Part shown: piece by piece, positions 1-5,294 of the stretch | How positions within the stretch are numbered: position 1 is the stretch's first letter | Layout: the number at the start of each line of letters is the position of its first letter | Assembly (NCBI GenBank): GCA_927911745.1 | Contig: CAKMQF010000153.1 | Span: forward strand, 1-5,952 | From: an uncultured Gemella sp. | GTDB taxonomy: Bacteria > Bacillota > Bacilli > Staphylococcales > Gemellaceae | Direction: 5' to 3' | Length of the DNA stretch: 5,952 nt | Translations under genes and position numbers: made by a program | The notes under the pieces: model-generated | The model's input: only the letters and a program-made list of their open reading frames with translations | The model's database searches: none | Told to the model about the DNA's origin: nothing

Positions 1-98
1 AATTTCTTTTCCAGATTCATCTTTAAATACATATACTCTTGGAGTACCGCCAACATCACCGAAAAGCTTTCTAGCTGTCTCTTTTTATCATATTCCAT
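1..98 (-). pseudogene. Partial, frameshifted immunity gene, probably SUFU-like
   Basis: The gene starts at ATG 98-96, seven bases after a strong AAGGGG ribosome site, and runs off the left edge. From the start the frame reads MEYDKK and then becomes unconvincing. One extra base in the A5 run (T5 on the plus strand, 82-86) would switch it to a frame reading KETARKLFGDVGGTPRVYVF, followed by KDESGKEI. That frame has no start of its own because a TAA precedes it, so I infer a one-base deletion. The GGxPxV...D...K pattern resembles the N-terminus of suppressor-of-fused (SUFU) immunity proteins such as Bacillus YqcF, but only about 32 residues are visible. It lies 22 bases after the orphan nuclease domain, the usual place for a cognate immunity gene. 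It could also be an intact gene in the start frame, or a sequencing error. Confidence 0.5.
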
Positions 99-120
99 AG
101 TAAGTCCCCTTTCTTCAAAA

Positions 121-456
121 TCATGGACCAAAATAAAAATCCATCTTATCTTCACCAATATGACTTCTATTAGATTCTGGTAGCTCTGGTCTATAGCTAT
201 TGGGATTATTATATTCATCTAAAAATTGTTTACGAGTTATTTTTCTATCAGCCGCACTTTGTTGGTGTTTTCTAAATTTATGTCCCGGCTTATACCCCAT
301 ATCCCAAGGCTCCTCAATATCCATTACCTTTTTAGTAATAGGATCTTTGACAACACCTTGTTCATCCTTAGCTTTATCCCAGACAGTTTCCTTTGCATTC
401 TTCCTATAACCTGATGGACGCTTGTAAAGTTTTTTCTCTAAACAGGAGTGTATCTT
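121..456 (-). pseudogene. Orphan C-terminal GH-E (HNH/EndoVII) nuclease toxin domain
   Basis: This open frame begins directly after an in-frame TGA (459-457) and has no good start. The first ATG (324) lies inside the domain, so it looks like a 5'-truncated toxin end. The recognisable cassette starts near YKRPSGYRK (about 426) and continues through VWDKAKD, DPITKKVMDIEEPWDMG, KHQQSAADRKITRKQFLDEY and YRPELPESNRSHIGED to the final FGP. This is the familiar layout of the GH-E family of polymorphic nuclease toxins, usually carried at the C-terminus of LXG or other secreted proteins. The LXG/delivery region is absent. At the spot where I recall the family having MGH-KPGY-E, this copy reads MGYKPGHKF, so the histidine and glutamate that name the family may be lost and activity is doubtful. 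It is followed by a damaged immunity gene at 98. Family call confident; inactivity inferred from memory of the consensus. Confidence 0.8.
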
Positions 457-464
457 TCACTCCT
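444..464 (-). repeat. Perfect 7-bp inverted repeat at the end of a small ORF
   Basis: AGGAGTG at 444-450 pairs with CACTCCT at 458-464 around a 7-base loop. Read on the minus strand, the hairpin contains the TGA stop of the 55-residue ORF and precedes the toxin remnant. The bases that follow (GTTTAGAG) are not a U-run, so it is a weak candidate for an intrinsic terminator. It may be an attenuating or mRNA-stabilising hairpin, or a mark of the cassette boundary. Confidence 0.35.
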
Positions 465-624
465 TGACGGTAAAATCATCTAACGCTTTATAGGATATCA
501 AAGATAAAGTGTAGAATCTAACTTTTATTTCATCTCTATGAAGGTAGATGTAAGATTTCAATTTATTAAATAGCTCATTATAAAAAGTTTTTTCAATAAA
601 TAACTCAAGGAATTTATCACCCAT
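457..624 (-). CDS. Unrecognised 55-residue protein
   Basis: A short frame opens with ATG 624-622, eight bases after a clear AGGAG ribosome site, and ends at TGA 459-457. The product starts MGDKFLELFIEKTFYNELF, continues through KSYIYLHRDEIKVRF and ends LDDFTVKE. It is rich in aromatic and charged residues, has no membrane segment or signal peptide, and looks helical. I do not recognise the family. It lies between the SUKH gene and the orphan nuclease domain, and the frame after its stop is the same as the toxin frame. It may therefore be an upstream fragment of a recombined immunity gene rather than a complete one. The ribosome site argues that it is translated. Confidence 0.5.
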   Translation of the reverse strand: MGDKFLELFIEKTFYNELFNKLKSYIYLHRDEIKVRFYTLSLISYKALDDFTVKE

Positions 625-674
625 AAATAGGACTCCTGCATTATATTTTGTGCATTACTCTTAACATATACTCA

Positions 675-754
675 AAAGCATGATTCCGTAACCAAATACT
701 AGCTATTTGCAATATCATCTTTAGAATATAGCATTCCTAAAAAGTCTTCAAATG
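675..754. repeat. Direct repeat, copy 1 (3' end of SUKH gene)
   Basis: This stretch of about 80 bp covers the last 17 or so codons of the SUKH gene at 699-1199 and the sequence just past its stop. It is almost identical to 1252-1332: I count two substitutions and one inserted base. The rest of the two genes is far more diverged, so this is a patch of recent duplication or conversion and not simple common descent of the whole gene. Confidence 0.85.
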
Positions 755-1199
755 TGTCCGTGATAAAAGTTGTAGATGGATTAAGTTCATAAGAAGATTC
801 ATGATGCCATATGCACACACTAGGATTCTCCCTTCTCTGACTATAATCTAAGCAAACAAAGTCTCCGCCAAATAAAGCCGCTACAGGTAGTAATTCTACT
901 CCTAAAATATCTTCAGAATACAGTAAGCGTTCAGCTAATTGCGTTAGAATTACATCTATATCATACATACCCAAAGTATGATTTTGAGTATCATGTAAAA
1001 TACATAAAAAAAGTTCTATTATACGTTCCTGATCTTGAGGTAACTTTCCGCTAAAGATATTCTTCTTAGGAATCAACCCACTATATTGTAAAAAAAATTC
1101 CTTAGCAGATGCTGGGAGTGAAACCCTCCATATCTTTTCTTCTTCATTCAGTAACTGTTCGTCAGGTAATGGTGTTATTATCGTATTTTTATATTCCAT
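699..1199 (-). CDS. SMI1/KNR4 (SUKH) family immunity protein, intact paralogue
   Basis: This 166-residue cytoplasmic protein is of the SUKH superfamily, whose bacterial members mostly bind and neutralise polymorphic-toxin domains, often nucleases. Visible marks are the N-terminal LPASAKEFFLQYSGLIP segment (about 28-44), a central LGMYDIDVI segment (about 76-84), the ELLPVAALFGGDFVCLDY core (about 103-120) and the closing TFEDFLGML helix (about 149-157). The last two are typical SUKH features. The start ATG (1199) matches the start of the paralogue next door. Its AAGGA ribosome site is about 14 bases away, longer than usual. A nearer ATG, out of frame, codes only for MFNNGI and then stops, which could reduce translation. 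The cognate toxin cannot be told from sequence. Confidence 0.85.
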   Translation of the reverse strand: MEYKNTIITPLPDEQLLNEEEKIWRVSLPASAKEFFLQYSGLIPKKNIFSGKLPQDQERIIELFLCILHDTQNHTLGMYDIDVILTQLAERLLYSEDILGVELLPVAALFGGDFVCLDYSQRRENPSVCIWHHESSYELNPSTTFITDTFEDFLGMLYSKDDIANS

Positions 1200-1251
1200 T
1201 ATTAAACATTAAATCCTTCCTATTTATCTTATAGCGTCGGCCCAATGACCT

Positions 1252-1332
1252 AAAGCATGATTCCGTAACCAAATACTAACTATTTGCAATATCATCTTCA
1301 GAATATAGCATTCCTAAAAAGTCTTCAAAATG
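1252..1332. repeat. Direct repeat, copy 2 (3' end of SUKH paralogue)
   Basis: This is the second copy of the 675-754 repeat. It has a fourth A on the plus strand at 1327-1330 where copy 1 has three. That extra base turns TTT GAA GAC into TTT TGA AGA and creates the premature stop of the upstream SUKH paralogue. Beyond the shared segment (left of 1252) the two copies diverge abruptly. Confidence 0.85.
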
Positions 1333-1771
1333 TTTCTGAAACAAACTCTACACTAGGATGCCATTCATATGAATCCTCGCGCTTCCAATAACATACCTTA
1401 GGATTCTGGGGCCCTTCTCTATAATCTAAACATATAAAATCACCACCGAACAGTGTTGCTACTGGTAATAGTTCTACACCAACAGAATCTAGATCCACAC
1501 TTAAAATTTCTAGTATTGGACTCCATATAACATCAATATCGTACATTCCTAGGGAATTCTCTTCAAAATCATCTAAAATGCAAAGAAATCTTTCTATAAC
1601 ATACTCTTTATCATCACTGATTTTAAAAAGATTCTTTTTAGGAATTATCCCATTATATCTGATTATAAATTCCTTAAAGGAACTCGGTAAATCAATGCAC
1701 CATTCTTCCTCTTTTTCCTTAACTAATTCAATACTAGGCAAAGGGAGGATTACCGTTCTAATATCTTCCAC
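1325..1771 (-). CDS. SMI1/KNR4 (SUKH) immunity paralogue, C-terminus cut by a frameshift
   Basis: This 148-residue SUKH protein has roughly half its residues identical to the neighbour at 699-1199. Shared blocks include LPSSFKEFIIRYNGIIPKKN, ERFLCILDD, LGMYDIDVIW and VELLPVATLFGGDFICLDY. The GTG start at 1771 is chosen because MEDIRTVILPLP aligns residue for residue with MEYKNTIITPLP of the paralogue; an AAAGGA site lies about 12 bases upstream. The protein stops at SETF. One extra T in a TTTT run creates TGA, while the other frame continues EDFLGMLYSEDDIANS as in the paralogue. The lost segment is the final SUKH helix, so stability may be affected. The damage could be real, phase-variable or a read error. 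Confidence 0.82.
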   Translation of the reverse strand: MEDIRTVILPLPSIELVKEKEEEWCIDLPSSFKEFIIRYNGIIPKKNLFKISDDKEYVIERFLCILDDFEENSLGMYDIDVIWSPILEILSVDLDSVGVELLPVATLFGGDFICLDYREGPQNPKVCYWKREDSYEWHPSVEFVSETF

Positions 1772-1792
1772 CTTCTAATTTTTTCCTTTCTT

Positions 1793-1821
1793 TTTATATT
1801 TAGAATGAATACCACATTCAA
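1793..1821 (-). promoter_or_regulatory. Candidate sigma-A promoter before the SUKH pair
   Basis: On the minus strand TTGAAT (1821-1816) and TATAAA (1798-1793) are separated by exactly 17 bases, close to the TTGACA/TATAAT consensus. It lies in the only long intergenic gap of the immunity array (1772-1896). The predicted transcript would start only a few bases before the AAAGGA ribosome site of the GTG-started SUKH gene, so the leader would be very short. In DNA this AT-rich, such matches also arise by chance. Confidence 0.35.
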
Positions 1822-1896
1822 TATATATTAGCAGCACTATACAAGAATTACATACACCTCATAAAAAATCAATCATGATAATACTACTATATATAA

Positions 1897-2238
1897 CTAA
1901 TCTAAAATTTCAGATATTTTTACCTCTTTTTCCTCATTTAAATCATAGAAACCAACATGAACCCCCTCCTCGTATAGCCACGCTAAATTCGTCCCATACT
2001 TCGCTTCAAAAATTTCTTCCATCACAGGTACAATAGAAAACATGGTTTTTGCTGATACAATTTCAAAATTTTGGGGATTATTTACGTATTCCTCATCATC
2101 GGAACTAGAATAAATAGTCCATCCATTTAATTGTAACAGTCGAGATTCTTCTCTGTAAGTATACGCAATAGGTAATCCATTTTTTACATTCCTTGATAGA
2201 ACAAATCCTCCATAATTATCATTTACTTTCATTTTCAT
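1897..2238 (-). CDS. DUF2185 / Imm33-type immunity protein
   Basis: This 113-residue cytoplasmic protein is strongly reminiscent of the DUF2185 family, listed among immunity proteins as Imm33. The diagnostic stretches are YGGFVLSRNVKNGLPIAYTY (9-28), LNGWTIYSSSDDEEYVNNP (37-55), a central MFSIVPVMEEIFEAKYGTNL and the closing LYEEGVHVGFYDL (88-100). Family members act as antidotes to neighbouring toxins; the molecular partner here is unknown. ATG 2238 follows GGAG by four bases, and a second in-frame ATG (2232) is ten bases away, so either may be used. The start overlaps the 3' region of the ankyrin gene, and the upstream frame is open back into that gene. Confidence 0.82.
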   Translation of the reverse strand: MKMKVNDNYGGFVLSRNVKNGLPIAYTYREESRLLQLNGWTIYSSSDDEEYVNNPQNFEIVSAKTMFSIVPVMEEIFEAKYGTNLAWLYEEGVHVGFYDLNEEKEVKISEILD

Positions 2239-2311
2239 ACTTCTCCAAATATTTAAAAAATCATTTCTCCAAGATAACTCTTTAGCGTAGTCTAACGCAG
2301 ATTTACCCGCA

Positions 2312-2761
2312 TCATTTTTTTAGAGTATAATCTACATTATGTTTTAGCAATAATTCATAAATAGGATATGCATCTTGCGTTGTTAATTTTAAAACAGTTA
2401 AAGAATAAATTAATGCTACTGATCCATATTTATCAACTGCATTAATATTTATACCCGCTTCAATTAACTTAGCTATTACATTTACTGCGTAATCTACATT
2501 CGGTCTCCAATTTGCTTTAAATTGAAAAAAATTATGTAGTGCTGTTCTACCATCTCTATCCTGATAGTTTATATCTATACCTCTATCAAGCAAGAAGTTA
2601 ATTATCTTAATTCGGTCTTCAATTTTATCACTATTAGTGAGGACAACCGATAAAAGATTCAATTGTTCCTTATTTACCTGATTTATACTACCGATATATA
2701 AATCTTTCAGTAATTTAAAATCACCTACCTGTGCAGCTTCAAATATTGCTTTTGATTCCAT
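2312..2761 (-). CDS. Ankyrin-repeat immunity-type protein with 3' frameshift
   Basis: A protein of about 149 residues built of ankyrin repeats: an N-terminal IFEAAQVGDFKLLKDLY helix pair, then LLDRGIDINYQDRDGRTALH, and LIEAGININAVDKYGSVALI with LLLKHNVDYTLK after it. Ankyrin proteins of this size are common in toxin-immunity arrays and presumably bind a toxin. I place the start at ATG 2761 (MESKAIFEAAQ), nine bases after AAGGAG, because an ATG 21 bases upstream (MSKEMGD) has no ribosome site. The coding ends at KK because of an A7 run (T7 on the plus strand, 2315-2321). With A6 the frame would continue NDAGKSALDYAKELSWRN, an obvious final repeat, and then run straight into the DUF2185 frame. 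As written, the last repeat is lost. Confidence 0.83.
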   Translation of the reverse strand: MESKAIFEAAQVGDFKLLKDLYIGSINQVNKEQLNLLSVVLTNSDKIEDRIKIINFLLDRGIDINYQDRDGRTALHNFFQFKANWRPNVDYAVNVIAKLIEAGININAVDKYGSVALIYSLTVLKLTTQDAYPIYELLLKHNVDYTLKK

Positions 2762-2799
2762 GTCACCCATCTCCTTACTCATACTTTTAAATTATTGTT

Positions 2800-3177
2800 T
2801 TATCTATAATCTACACTTGTAATGAAATTTAAATAATCTGAGGATTTTACAGAGCCATCATAAGCATAGTTATAGATTAGTACAACTGCATTGCCTTTAT
2901 TTATAGTCAGACTCTCTAATGCGTTCAATTTACACAACAACTGTTCCTCATAGGAAGCAGTGCGCAAAATAATAGATATATCGTTTGTTTCATTTGGCAA
3001 AACTGCTTTTTCAATTAAATCTTCATCTATATCATTAATGTCTATCTTAAAATCATTGAAAAAATCAGAAACAACGATTTCTCCCTCATCATCATAAGTT
3101 AGATCAATATAATTTTCTAATTCAGTTAAATTTTTGAAATTACCTATCCAAATAGATACCGTATTGTCTGTTTCCAT
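2800..3177 (-). CDS. Imm22-type immunity protein
   Basis: This acidic, soluble protein of 125 residues opens with METDNTVSIWIGNFKNLTEL and closes with NAVVLIYNYAYDGSVKSSDY, then LNFITSVDYR. The VSIWxGNF start, an acidic D/E-rich stretch (about 26-56) and the final LIYNxxYDG...F...V segment fit the Imm22 family, which is found beside polymorphic nuclease toxins. The target is not identifiable here. ATG 3177 follows AAAGGA by nine bases. It lies 38 bases before the ankyrin start, so the two are probably co-transcribed. No lesion is visible. Confidence 0.75.
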   Translation of the reverse strand: METDNTVSIWIGNFKNLTELENYIDLTYDDEGEIVVSDFFNDFKIDINDIDEDLIEKAVLPNETNDISIILRTASYEEQLLCKLNALESLTINKGNAVVLIYNYAYDGSVKSSDYLNFITSVDYR

Positions 3178-3238
3178 TTTATTAAATCCTTTCTATCCTG
3201 AATATGGAGAATGCGGAGCATCTGCTTATCTACCCATC

Positions 3239-3595
3239 TTATAACGACGAACAGCGTCCATTTCTCCATATCTGAAAGAAGTTTCGACCTATTCTCTTCT
3301 GTTCGATTCGATGAAAAATGTTGTAAACTATCTTTTTATATTCATTCTTTTTCAATTCCTTATCTAAATCTTGAAGTAAGTAAATAATCTCACTTTGATA
3401 ATGTGTTGTCTCATCTGCAAACATTCTAACTAGACTTTTAAGATTTATGTTTTTTGCTACTTCTCCACTTTCTACAATTTCATTTGCTAATTGATAAATA
3501 CTTTGAATTGAGCCTGTAACACTTTTTTGTTTAGGGTGCTCTTCTTCAATAATAAAAACAATTTTTTCAGCAATTCGTTTTAAACTACTTGTCAT
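3239..3595 (-). CDS. Unrecognised helical protein of the immunity array
   Basis: This protein of 118 residues looks almost entirely helical, with MTSSLKRIAEKIVFIIEEEH at the N-terminus, a middle LANEIVESGEVAKNINLKSL and a lysine/glutamate-rich LLQDLDKELKKNEYKK stretch, and no signal or membrane segment. The start is ATG 3595, nine bases after AAGGAG. A TTG 18 bases upstream is rejected because the ribosome site would lie within the coding frame. The AAGGAG overlaps the stop of the upstream pseudogene, suggesting one transcript. The last 18 residues (RIGRNFFQIWRNGRCSSL) are basic and unlike the rest. Another frame there reads SFRYGEMDAVRRYKMGR, so the 3' end may have been changed by a frameshift or recombination. 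I do not recognise the family; an immunity role is inferred only from the neighbours. Confidence 0.6.
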   Translation of the reverse strand: MTSSLKRIAEKIVFIIEEEHPKQKSVTGSIQSIYQLANEIVESGEVAKNINLKSLVRMFADETTHYQSEIIYLLQDLDKELKKNEYKKIVYNIFHRIEQKRIGRNFFQIWRNGRCSSL

Positions 3596-3609
3596 ATCTC
3601 TTTTCTCCT

Positions 3610-3899
3610 TCAATTATTGATAATCCACCAATTAGGAACTATTCTAAAATCCGAAATCCATTCTAATGGCCAGTCTTGCGATAATAATATTTGGTCAGCA
3701 CCACCTTTCAGTACAGTCGCTGATGAAGAAATCTTCTGCATGATAGGAAGAGCTACTAATACTGCACTGGGAATCCAACCATTTATTTTGTAAGGAATTT
3801 CTTTTGGCTAAGATACTTTAAGACTTCCTTCATTCAAATCGTAATAAACTGGATTCTTTTTATAGTAGCCAAAGGGAATTATTTTTTATAATCATACAT
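3610..3899 (-). pseudogene. Decayed relative of the adjacent membrane protein
   Basis: From ATG 3899 the frame reads MYDYKK and stops at TAA. Restoring one A in the A6 run (T6 on the plus strand, 3882-3887) joins it to IIPFGYYKKNPVYYDLNEG, which closely parallels EIIPVGIYQKQSVFYDKSS of the membrane protein at 3941-4495. An in-frame TAG follows after SLKVS. The frame then reopens as PKEIPYKINGWIPSAVLVAL and later WISDFRIVPNWWIINN to a TGA at 3612-3610. The product would be about 97 residues against 184 in the relative, with at most one hydrophobic segment, so the C-terminal helices are gone. One frameshift, one nonsense codon and truncation make it a pseudogene. It fills what would otherwise be a 330-base gap. 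Confidence 0.6.
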
Positions 3900-3940
3900 A
3901 TCTTTTACTCACTAGAACAACACTTCCAACAGTCAAGTAC

Positions 3941-4495
3941 TTACTCATTCTCTAACTCCTTTATCAATTGATTTAAAATAATATATCGTTCTTTCGTTTT
4001 TGTATTTAAGAATAAACAAAAAGGAAAAAGTAAACCGACGGAAACAAATAAGAATAAAAAGATTGATGTCAGTAAATATAGAATAGCAGAAATTGTAACT
4101 ATTAGAAATAAAGATATAATAGTTATCATCGCAATCTTAGAATTTCTTTTTTCTTGATGAAGAAATATACCATATGATTCTCTCGACAGATATAAATCAG
4201 ATAATTCTATCCCTCTATACAGCTCTTTAACATAGATTCGCGAAACAGAAAAAACTGCAATTGTCCCAAATATCAGTATCAAAATATTAAATAATAAAAT
4301 ATTTATAAATAGATATTGATTTAACCATCTAACTATTGGCAACATAAACAGTATAATTATCACTAAGAAAGATTGACTATAGCTGCTTTCTTTTTTATCT
4401 ATCCTGAGCAGTAATTTTTGACTGCTTTTATCATAAAAAACAGATTGCTTTTGATAGATTCCTACAGGAATAATTTCATAATTATCTTTCATCAT
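3941..4495 (-). CDS. Four-helix membrane protein, possibly DUF443/TsaI-like immunity protein
   Basis: A 184-residue integral membrane protein with a short N-terminal cytoplasmic region (DNYEIIPVGIYQKQSVFYD), two hydrophobic helices at about 43-58 and 62-85, a charged loop of about 35 residues, and two more helices at about 122-141 and 143-164, ending in a charged tail. The arrangement resembles the DUF443 polytopic proteins of staphylococci, some of which (TsaI) protect against the membrane-depolarising toxin TspA. I cannot confirm that family from sequence alone. Two adjacent ATGs (4495 and 4492) lie behind GAGGTGAG. The second is better spaced. The upstream stop is one base before the first ATG (TGAGATG), so translation is probably coupled. 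A decayed relative follows directly downstream. Membrane topology is clear; the immunity role is inferred. Confidence 0.7.
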   Translation of the reverse strand: MMKDNYEIIPVGIYQKQSVFYDKSSQKLLLRIDKKESSYSQSFLVIIILFMLPIVRWLNQYLFINILLFNILILIFGTIAVFSVSRIYVKELYRGIELSDLYLSRESYGIFLHQEKRNSKIAMITIISLFLIVTISAILYLLTSIFLFLFVSVGLLFPFCLFLNTKTKERYIILNQLIKELENE

Positions 4496-4496
4496 C

Positions 4497-4727
4497 TCAC
4501 CTCAATACACTTCCCAAACCACTCATCATTCCTGTAAAAGTATCGCCTATATTTTTTCCTACAATTAATGATGAACTTTTTGATATATACTCTTCCGTTA
4601 TATTTAACTTATTCCCTTCATCTTCATCACCTGACATTTCTGGCCATTTGCTATGAGCGAAGTTAATATTCTGTGCTTCTTCACCATATTTTCTATAATT
4701 CTTTATTGATAAGATTTTTAAATACAT
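4497..4727 (-). CDS. Chimeric remnant: AAA ATPase N-terminus joined to a glycine-rich tail
   Basis: A 76-residue ORF. Residues 1-59 (MYLKILSIKNYRKYG..., ending SSSLIVGKN) match the N-terminus of OLD/RecF-like AAA ATPases: the first beta strand, the IKNxRKxG motif and the approach to the Walker A loop. Such ATPases normally continue GKN-x-x-GKT and are several hundred residues long. Here the sequence changes after GKN to IGDTFTGMMSGLGSVLR and stops, so the P-loop lysine and the ATPase core are missing and no ATPase activity is possible. The tail sits one base before the membrane-protein gene and may be the C-terminus of that gene's former partner toxin. AGGAG lies nine bases before ATG 4727 and overlaps the stop of the preceding ORF. 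Confidence 0.65.
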   Translation of the reverse strand: MYLKILSIKNYRKYGEEAQNINFAHSKWPEMSGDEDEGNKLNITEEYISKSSSLIVGKNIGDTFTGMMSGLGSVLR

Positions 4728-4739
4728 AAAAATTCTCTC

Positions 4740-5294
4740 CTATTTTGGGGTTCTCATACTTAACTCTCTCAAACATTCCTGCCCTATCTTCAACATATCT
4801 TTTTCAACCGTGTTCCATTCTCCAAATAGTAAATCATGAAGAACGGTTGCTGCTGAAGTTGTATTTTTTCCTGAATCATATACACAACTTCTATCTCGTT
4901 GATAAATTTGAATTCTTTCAAAGATAGCTAGTTCTTCCAATTGTTGTGTATTATCAACTAGACGATTTACAATGAAATCATGATGTTCTTTTGGATTAAA
5001 GTGGATAGTTGTTGGAAGACAACCAAATTCAGAAGCTATTTCAGTCAAACAAGCGTCTGGATTGTCAGTAAGATAGTTTTTAAGTCTATCTCTATCAACC
5101 TTTCTTAGTCTTGTTCCTTTTACTTGATGGTTTAGCTCTTCTGTTTTCTCTTTTAGCTTTAAACAACCATAAATAGTATTACGCGAGATTTGGAAAACGT
5201 GTGACGCTACTGTTATGCTACATGTTTGATCACAATGGCCAGGAACTTTTTTACGAAAATCTATTGAACATGCAATAAGAAGATTATACCACAT
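4740..5294 (-). CDS. IS630 transposase fragment fused to an unrecognised C-terminal segment
   Basis: The 184-codon frame has two unrelated halves. Residues up to about 99 are the N-terminal helix-turn-helix region of an IS630-type transposase: SIDFRKKV, ASHVFQISRNTIYGCLKLKE, VKGTRLRKVDRDRLKNYLTD and EIASEFGCLPTTIH. From FNPKEHHDFIVNRL onward it is something else, including LVDNTQQLEELAIFERIQIY, TTSAATVLHDLLFGEWNTVE and the end LRELSMRTPK, which I do not recognise. The DDE catalytic part of the transposase is missing. The second half ends 12 bases before the ATPase fragment, as if it were the former upstream partner of that ATPase. The native transposase ATG seems mutated to ATT (ATTGCATGT where MAYS would be expected). 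The ATG at 5294 overlaps the IS -10 element, so translation is doubtful. Confidence 0.6.
   Translation of the reverse strand: MWYNLLIACSIDFRKKVPGHCDQTCSITVASHVFQISRNTIYGCLKLKEKTEELNHQVKGTRLRKVDRDRLKNYLTDNPDACLTEIASEFGCLPTTIHFNPKEHHDFIVNRLVDNTQQLEELAIFERIQIYQRDRSCVYDSGKNTTSAATVLHDLLFGEWNTVEKDMLKIGQECLRELSMRTPK

Noticed and set aside
200..414. Two plus-strand ORFs of 62-69 residues
   Set aside because: They lie antisense to the well-recognised nuclease domain, have no ribosome site worth noting and give no recognisable protein.
640..645. TATAAT on the minus strand just before the 55-residue ORF
   Set aside because: A transcript from it would start at or inside the AGGAG ribosome site, and no good -35 box lies at 16-18 bases.
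1578..1778. Plus-strand ORF of 66 residues
   Set aside because: It is antisense to the 5' half of a clear SUKH gene and its composition mirrors that gene.
1861..1885. Possible terminator (palindromic ATCATGAT followed by a T6 run on the minus strand)
   Set aside because: The palindrome is only eight bases, with no stable stem or loop and no G/C-rich core.
2762..2782. Upstream ATG for the ankyrin protein (MSKEMGD extension)
   Set aside because: No ribosome site precedes it, whereas AAGGAG within the extension is correctly spaced for ATG 2761.
3596..3613. TTG start for the helical protein, adding six residues (MKEKRD)
   Set aside because: The AAGGAG ribosome site lies inside this extension and is ideally spaced for the ATG at 3595.
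4745..4927. Plus-strand ORF of 60 residues
   Set aside because: It is antisense to the chimeric minus-strand ORF and has no supporting start signal.
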